This document shows, one piece after another, positions 57,090 through 64,000 of a stretch of DNA of 64,000 nucleotides (within the stretch, counting starts at the first letter, position 1; each line of letters starts with the position of its first letter). This DNA comes from Holothuria scabra (lineage: Eukaryota > Echinodermata > Holothuroidea > Aspidochirotida > Holothuriidae), in assembly GCA_037179385.1 (NCBI GenBank), contig CM074185.1:7249371-7313370 (forward strand), in the 5' to 3' direction. Position numbers and translations under genes: made by a program. Below the pieces are notes generated by a model. It had not been told where the DNA came from and ran no database searches. It worked only from the letters and a program-made list of their open reading frames with translations.

Positions 57090-57415
57090 ATGTGCAGCAT
57101 ATTTCTTCAAGCAGTGCCAAACGTTGCAGGAGAATATGACGTACATACTACAGCCCTTTACTACAGTAAACAAATGAAAAACAAAATTCCACTCCTTCCT
57201 CTTGTAGAAAACGGAAGTTCCGGAACTGTAACCTCTCTAAGACGTAAACGTTACTTGTCAGTTGTGTACGAAACCATACTATATATGCAAATTGCACACA
57301 CAGCTTGTTGGTAAGTTCTGATTGTTGCTTTCAAAACCCCCTCTAAAAGCAAATGACTTTGGCAATAAAGTTAATCTACAAATAGTGACAAAAAAAAAAA
57401 AAAAAAAAAAAAAAA
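57090..57415 (+). pseudogene. possible retrocopy 3' end with poly(A)
   Basis: AATAAA (57364-57369) is followed 20 bp later by 26 A residues (57390-57415), as in a reverse-transcribed mRNA or LINE 3' end. Upstream an open frame runs in the same sense to a TAA at about 57312-57314. It contains AVPNVAGEYDVHTTALYYSK and a basic LRRKRYLS segment, then ends …HTACW. I recognise no protein family. No TSD was found, so the left edge is arbitrary. Confidence 0.3.
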
Positions 57416-60406
57416 CGAGTTGGAGGGTTGTTTAGGCGTTTGAATGGAATATGTAACATATCAAATGTTTCAGCTGTCAAATAATGGGCTTGTCTATTAA
57501 CTTAATGGTTGTTTAAAGTAATCTCAGATTTCACTAATGATCAAGAAAGAACATAATCCGGAAGACTAATAATCTAGAGATTATGGTTTGGTAGTCAATC
57601 GCAAATATCAGATATGTTTGCTATGCTATAGCAGGAAAGAAAATACGCATTGCCACCTCTATAGATATCAGCATGATATTATTCTTGGCGTTAAGATTTA
57701 TATGTTGTATTACATTGCCTACACTCATTTCCATGGGGAATATATCCTCCTATGTCCTAAGATAACCGCCCCTGTAGGCTGATAGACTGGAATGGCCAAT
57801 GCATGTAGTACATATTTCCAACTAAAAAATTTTCCATTGTCATGTTCCTTTTCGCTGAAAACCTCTTACATTTTTGTGAAAACTTGATCGTCGTATATGA
57901 AATAGTAAAAGTATTAGATTCATAAAAATTTGCATGAATTGCCTCCTCATGAACATATCTGTTAGTAAAAATACTTATTTTAATGTTCCATGTTATTCGA
58001 GGATGTTAATCGTATTTTGAAACTCAAACGTCTGTTATTTGTATTTCAACTGTGAGATTATTTGGCTACCTTTCCTTTTCTGACAGTGACTGATTTATCG
58101 TAATCTTATTATTACTTCTGTAACTGAGTTGAGAATATCCTTTATTCAGAATTAAGAGAAATAACTAAGATTAATGTACAGTACAATATAATTTATATTA
58201 CCCAAATTATCATAACGGCAACGGGTGCGTTGTCGGCATCTTTTATGGAAGCGTGTAAGGGAGAGAGAATATACCATAAGTACAATAACATAGCTGTAGA
58301 TAAAGTTTATAGGTATAATTAACCTCGTTTAATGGTAGCAGTAGTAAAACTGACACTGAGTGAACAAACGCCGGTAGTTGAGTAATAAGTTAAGATAAAC
58401 GTTTAGTCTGACTAAAGTTGATTCACTTAAGCCTTTATTACCAACCTGCTTAGTATATAACATAGTTTCGTACTATTTTTCTCTCAAAATTGTTCAATAA
58501 GGCTATATTCGGACGTTGCGGATGAACCTCTAAAGAACGGAGATGTCGAGAGGATACCATCTTTTCTTAGGCACAAGTTATTAATTTCATTAAAAGTATT
58601 TGTCTGGTTTTATCTAGGTTAAAACAGCTTTGGCCAACGACGTAAAATCAAAGAGTTTGGGGGACATGAGGGTTTTTGCCTTCACCGGGAAATCAGAACA
58701 AGCCCCTGGGAAACGTTTCTATCCATCAGAAGATAATTAAATATCATTACTTTAATACATTTTAATACATGGCACCTCTGTGTTTCTTCCCCGCCCCTGG
58801 AAGCCATTTCAAAAAGTTCCAATTTCCATTTTTTCTTGCCTGACGTGAAATACATCCCCTGTCCATTTCATTTGGTGTAAAAGCCTAATATTTCATTGTT
58901 TCCTATACCCAAAGACTATTTACTACTTAAGATTTCAGCATTTCCTCCAAAAAGAGGAGAAATGTGTGAAGTAGCATATGAACTGCTATCTAGTTTGGGA
59001 TGGAAAATCTATTTTGAAAATAAAATTTGAATTTCGCTCTCCGAGAACCATGCTTGGATATGGAGATCCATGCTTGGATAAGGAGATCCTGTTATCCAAT
59101 TTAGCATTTTCAGGTTCATTTGAGAAAGATGTGCCCCCAACTATTAAATCATATTTCTGATATTTATTCGCAGTTCTAGAAATGTGCATTGCCAAAAATG
59201 ACTGAAGGACTAGACACGAATCTAAAAGCAAATGTTACTTAAAACATACACTGGCACAACAATGGAACACAAATGATGATTAGGAGAATTAGGAAGTCCA
59301 TTGTCGCTGTGCTACAAGTAAAGGGCATACTCCCATTCCATTCGTCTATGTAGAAGGCAATGTTTCACTTTTTAAAAAATTGCAACAACATAAGTGACGG
59401 CTCGATAAGTCTCTGTTATACTGCTGTGACTGACGGAAGTCTCAGATGGAACATAATATGGACAATGGTATACGAGGCCAGTAAATAGCACAAGGTTTGA
59501 TTTACGACAACAAAAAAAAAAAAAAAAAAAAAAAGCGAAAATGCTTGAAAGCAGACGACCCCCTTCGATGAAAAAAAAAACCCCAGGTATGCTCAGTACA
59601 AACAAATGGCATAATCATGGCCCTAAATAGCCTTATATAGTCAATATTACCTTAGTTTGCAAATATTCATGTAGTATATGGAACCTTGAGGGCTCGGAAC
59701 ATTGTAATACTATTTTTGAAGTGGCTTGAGTATTGAATATTTTCTCTATCACCTTTCGAAATACACAATGCAGCTATTTGACTATACAAGCATTAAAGCT
59801 ATTGTCAACATCACTGGGCACAATTAGAAAACGGTCCTAACTTCCAGAGAACCTAAAATAGGAGTCAATCGTAGAAATATTTTAAATCAGCCATTAAAGA
59901 CAACCACAACGGGTATGATATTAACAAATAGTTTTGACGATTAGAAACAAAAAGTGCAAGCTTATCAACCCGCAGGTTACACAGGTGCTGTCATATCACT
60001 TGGCTCCTGAACTTTCATTTTCATCGACTATGAAAGGTATTAACTATGCAACGTTTTGCATACCTTACATGGTTTTAACTGTGATCGTTCTGTCTACATA
60101 TATTCCATCTTTCCCCAAACGTTATATTCATTTATTTAATCTTTTTCGATGAAAACATACTATTTAAGTCCAAAAGAGTGAAACTAGGAACTGATCCAAA
60201 AATAAGACTGAATATTCACTATGACAGAGTGAGAATTGATCTTGTTCGATATACATTTTTCAATTCAAATTTGGATTGGTCCGTTAATCTGGTAATTTCG
60301 ACGCTTAAGATTGTCTCTCACTATAACGTTTTAAGAGATTTTGTCTTTAAAGACCATTTCCTCTAGGGAGTCACTTTTGGGTCAAGTAAAAATTAGAAAT
60401 TGACCC
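57416..60406. other. unclassified AT-rich DNA
   Basis: No gene is recognised. It holds a 20-bp unit repeated twice in tandem (59048-59087) and a ~23-base poly(A) (about 59512-59534). Confidence 0.5.
59048..59087. repeat. 20-bp tandem duplication
   Basis: CCATGCTTGGATATGGAGAT is followed directly by CCATGCTTGGATAAGGAGAT, with one mismatch. Confidence 0.85.
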
Positions 60407-60545
60407 TTTTCCAAATAGCAATCACAAAGGATTGTGGGATAGGTTTTAGGTATGGACAAATTTTGTGAATGACATTTTACTGCAGGAAAAAGTAATGCTC
60501 ACCAACATTCGGTCCCATAATCCTTTGCAAAAGCTATTTGGAAAA
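60407..60545. mobile_element. ~139-bp palindromic MITE, copy 2
   Basis: The ends TTTTCCAAATAGC and GCTATTTGGAAAA are inverted repeats. Inner blocks ACAAAGGATTGTGGGA and TCCCATAATCCTTTG extend the arms imperfectly. It shares TIR sequence and size with the copy at 25300-25435 but differs in the middle. Confidence 0.8.
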
Positions 60546-63500
60546 GTGTCTATTGGTTGATTTCATACCTGGAATGCTTAGCCGATCCCTTTCAACGATG
60601 AGTTTCTTTCTCATCATCAATGTAATCTATATAAAAGTAACTGGATTTTTTGCCTTTCGATCCCCACAATGGTTATGAAGTTACATCTTGACTTAAGTTT
60701 TTGTCTGAAGCCCCATTTAATTAGTCGCCTATACGCTTGTAGCAATTAATTTCCTTGTACAAACATAAATAAAAATGACCATATTTCAGAATTTCTAATT
60801 AGCCTACTGCGTACTTACTTACCCTACAAACTATTTTGTGGGAGAATTCTTTAATTTTTAGTGTTTTCTACTTATATTACAAAAATGTTTAGCCTAGACT
60901 GATAGTCTCTAAAGTTTAAGTACGGGTACTTTTGGCTCCCTAACAGAGTGCCTGCATCAAAAGAATGAGTCTTTTTACCACGATCATTTTAAGCAAAAAA
61001 TGCTCTTCACTGAACAAGTAGTTCATTTTCCATTTGGAATATTTTTTGGTTAGTTTTTTATCATTACTTCAGAGTTATTGTCGTGAAAATATATAGTTTG
61101 GCACTAAACAGCAGTATAGTTTCTCTTTACATTCGCTTTAAAACGTTAGTTTATTAACAAAACCACCTAAAACGATGGATATGCAAATACAATAGAGGTA
61201 TGTCTTAGTTTTGTAGGAATGAACAACTCACCTGTAGTCTTACTGGCAGAAACGTATTGTAAGTATGATCGAAACCAAAACACTACAGAAGCAAAACATA
61301 AGAACTTTACTAAAAGCACATTTCAAAACAGTGAGTCAGGGCTTTTCTCAAGAGTGACTCATTTTTTGTTTTGATCACTTTATGGATAGTCTCAGAACAG
61401 TTTGCAGCTTTCTATAAAGAAAATTTAATTTCACGAGTACCAGGAAACAACAAAAACAAATATTTTGGAAAGTTTTATTGTTTAGAGATATTTACACTGT
61501 TCTGTGTGTAATAGGTACAGAAGCTAACTATTTACAACAAGTTTTTAAATCTGTGTTTTAGAAGTTAAGCTGTGGTACTCTGAAATGTGATATAACAGCA
61601 CTATTAAAAGAAAAACTAGTATAATGACAAAACAGCATTTGTAAAGTAAACTTTATAATTTTGTTTATTCACTGTTGCTAAATACGGGCCCAAAAATTCA
61701 GTTACGTTAAAAAGGTATTTTAAGGTACTCTTAATGTTTGTAACTAACAAAATAGACGAAGTAGGGCTTTTTGCAACATCCAAAGTATAGTTAGAATTGC
61801 ATGATGAGAATGGAAAGAACGTTGCAATGTTATACTGAAAACAAAGTATCCGTTTAAGACCTTATTGGTTGAAACCCTACAAAAGCAAGCCTTTTTAAAT
61901 ATGGGATTCTTTTAAAGGTGACTTTCATTAATAGTTCCACAGGTTTGTAATTCAATTAATGTTCTATTTTTGTTTAAACTGCATGTAGCACGTAAGATTT
62001 CATTTAGGTTTTTGAAAGACCATACGGCATTCAACTTACCTGCTCAACCATGAGTCACAGTAATTTCCAGACCGACATCACCGGCAGAGTTGCTTATGTT
62101 GGTATCGTCTTCGTCATGAAATGCATTTGCTTAGAAGTCTGACATCTCAAGTTAAGAAACGCTCAATTTTCTTTTCAACCAGTCCCCAGAAACATTTTTG
62201 GTGAAGTGCTGAAGTGCTAAAGACCTCTAGAACTTTTTTGCAAACCCACAACCCTCCTTCCCAAACAAAGGTACCTCCCTATTGAATAATATTAGTTTGA
62301 TTCCGATTTTTTTAATTTTTTTTTTATCTAGTGGCGTGTAAATAACATCACCACGTGGCCGGTCCTGTAACTTGGTATATGTGGAACGATTGCACCATTG
62401 TAACCCGGAAGGTTAGCATTATAATTACTATTACGAGAGGAAGTATCTGCATGTAAGCTGTAACACAGGGCTTACGTTTGGAAGGCGACCCAAACCGTTC
62501 TTTCGATTTTTTTTTCTCTGCGGATTAAGACGTTCTTCTCTTTGGAATGAAGTATTTTTTGTATCCTTCAGGATTAACTGGGACAAAAAATTTTCGTCTC
62601 TAATGTGACATGAATTAATTGGAGGTAGGAAGGTAAGTCAACTTAATACACTGTTTTCGCCTACACGTTTAGCCTTTGATTTATTAGAGTGTACACAATA
62701 GCACTGCTAAGTATGTACACACATGAACTGCGCACTGACCACACGTTGGCCTTCAGACTCTGAAATCTGCAGTAGCGTTATTATTGAAAATAGAATTAAA
62801 CATAACTTTATACTCAGTCAAAGGGAAAGATTACTTTAAATTTCATTTATTTTAGTATTGCAAATGACATGACAAATGTAGGCACAAGTCAACCTAAATT
62901 GCACTTTGATAATATACACTATAGAATTTCCAACCTGGAGTGTCTTTAATAAACGAAAATGCAAGAGGTTGGCTTCGAAACTTCAATTTAATAATAAACT
63001 GAACTATTGCACAATTGCCTTTTACACCTGCATTCTACAGAAATGAACCTTTTACATGTCTTGAAAGTATTCCACTGCAAATGAGGTCTATTCTGGTTCA
63101 TAAAAGTAATATATATCTCAGAATACAACACAGGTTTAGATTGTTTCCATCTGATCTTTGTTGGCCAAGAAAAATGTGCCATTCTACCAATATACTGTAC
63201 CTTTTTATAAAAATAAATAATTAACATACAAACCGTTTTAATCTCTTGCAAACATTAAACATCTGTAAGAGAGATACTGTTTGGTTTTTAAGGTACCCAT
63301 TAGTAAACCATATTGGATAGTCTTCGTCTAGAGGGTAACATTTACAGGCATTACAATACTATACATAATAGATGAGTACTTGTAAGTCGTTAAATTGAAA
63401 TATTCGTCCATGATCTGTACAAGTAAAAACTCGTGGTAAAGACTTTCAGTTAGAAAGATTACCAAATATACATGTACTAACGTGAGACATGTATTTCACC

Positions 63501-64000
63501 AACTATTAGCTTGAAGTAGTAGTTAAATTGATAATCTCTAATTCCAGAAAGGTCCACAGAATTATTCAGAGAGTTACTTATTGATCACACAAATTAAAGG
63601 CAACCGAATTAAGAATTGTTGATAGTAAATTCATCATTCTGACTGGAAATCAAAATATTCCAAACAGAATATTAATAACTAATAAATAACTATTTAACAC
63701 AAACGTATAAGTAAATAATGTTATTTTTAAAAGCATCTCTGTGAAAAGTATCTTTCAACCACACAATTGCCAATTGAGATGTATATATGGTAACACTAGG
63801 TTGTTCCTTATCCATAATGCGTATTGTTTGTATGTGCATTCAGTCTTAAATGTCTCTTGCATTATCCTTTTTTAACAGGGTGAATCCTCCCATTAACGCA
63901 TGCATTAACACTATACTAGACATGATAAAACCTTAGGAAGAGTTGCCATGCAATCTGCATTTATTACATAAAACGGTACATTGTAACGAGCTTTTACTCA
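60546..64000. other. unclassified AT-rich DNA
   Basis: No gene, RNA or repeat family is recognised through to the end of the window. Confidence 0.5.

Noticed and set aside
58658..58700. Third copy of the 370-bp repeat
   Set aside because: Only the short phrase GGGGGACATGAG matches; too little to support homology.

Overview
The window is AT-rich, gene-poor eukaryotic nuclear DNA. It has no operons, no recognisable host exons, many in-frame stops in every frame, abundant microsatellites, long poly(G)/poly(C) runs and a dense mix of small transposable elements. Truncated L1-like and CR1/L2-like LINEs, a tRNA-derived SINE family, short terminal-inverted-repeat (TIR) elements and an enriched palindrome TAGGCCTA fit a marine invertebrate, perhaps an echinoderm or related deuterostome. 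The species cannot be fixed from the sequence alone. Almost all short reading frames here look like chance frames; only the LINE remnants give protein similarity I recognise.

Layout. 0-10 kb: copies of a tRNA-Asp-like SINE (best copy 2663-2905), an element whose 5' part resembles U2 snRNA (4829 onward), two copies of a degenerate GGACTT/GGACTC hexamer fold-back element, and a cluster of TAGGCCTA palindromes. 10-20 kb: a tandem duplication interrupted by a small poly(A) retro-insertion with a 14-bp target-site duplication (TSD), a TIR element carrying five TTGAGCCGG-type repeats, two diverged copies of a ~370-bp repeat, and a 262-bp TIR element sitting in a 55-bp tandem repeat.

20-24 kb is the most structured part. 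An L1-like LINE (A) is inserted, with a 14-bp TSD, inside an older LINE (B) in the same orientation. A third LINE (C) lies head-to-head with them in an (AAAAATT)n array. The long 437-codon minus-strand frame is therefore a chance fusion of B and A, not a single gene.

24-64 kb: mostly unclassified AT-rich DNA, probably intronic or intergenic. It contains a pair of ~136-bp palindromic MITEs (25.3 and 60.4 kb), a CR1/L2-like LINE 3' end (43.4-43.8 kb), more SINE pieces, a second copy of an inverted dispersed repeat (47.2 kb), a strong E2F-like double site (50.6 kb) and a poly(A)-ended candidate retrocopy (57.1-57.4 kb). No CRISPR array, rRNA or intact tRNA gene was seen. The interest of the window lies in its nested insertion history and in several short repeat families for which I have no name.
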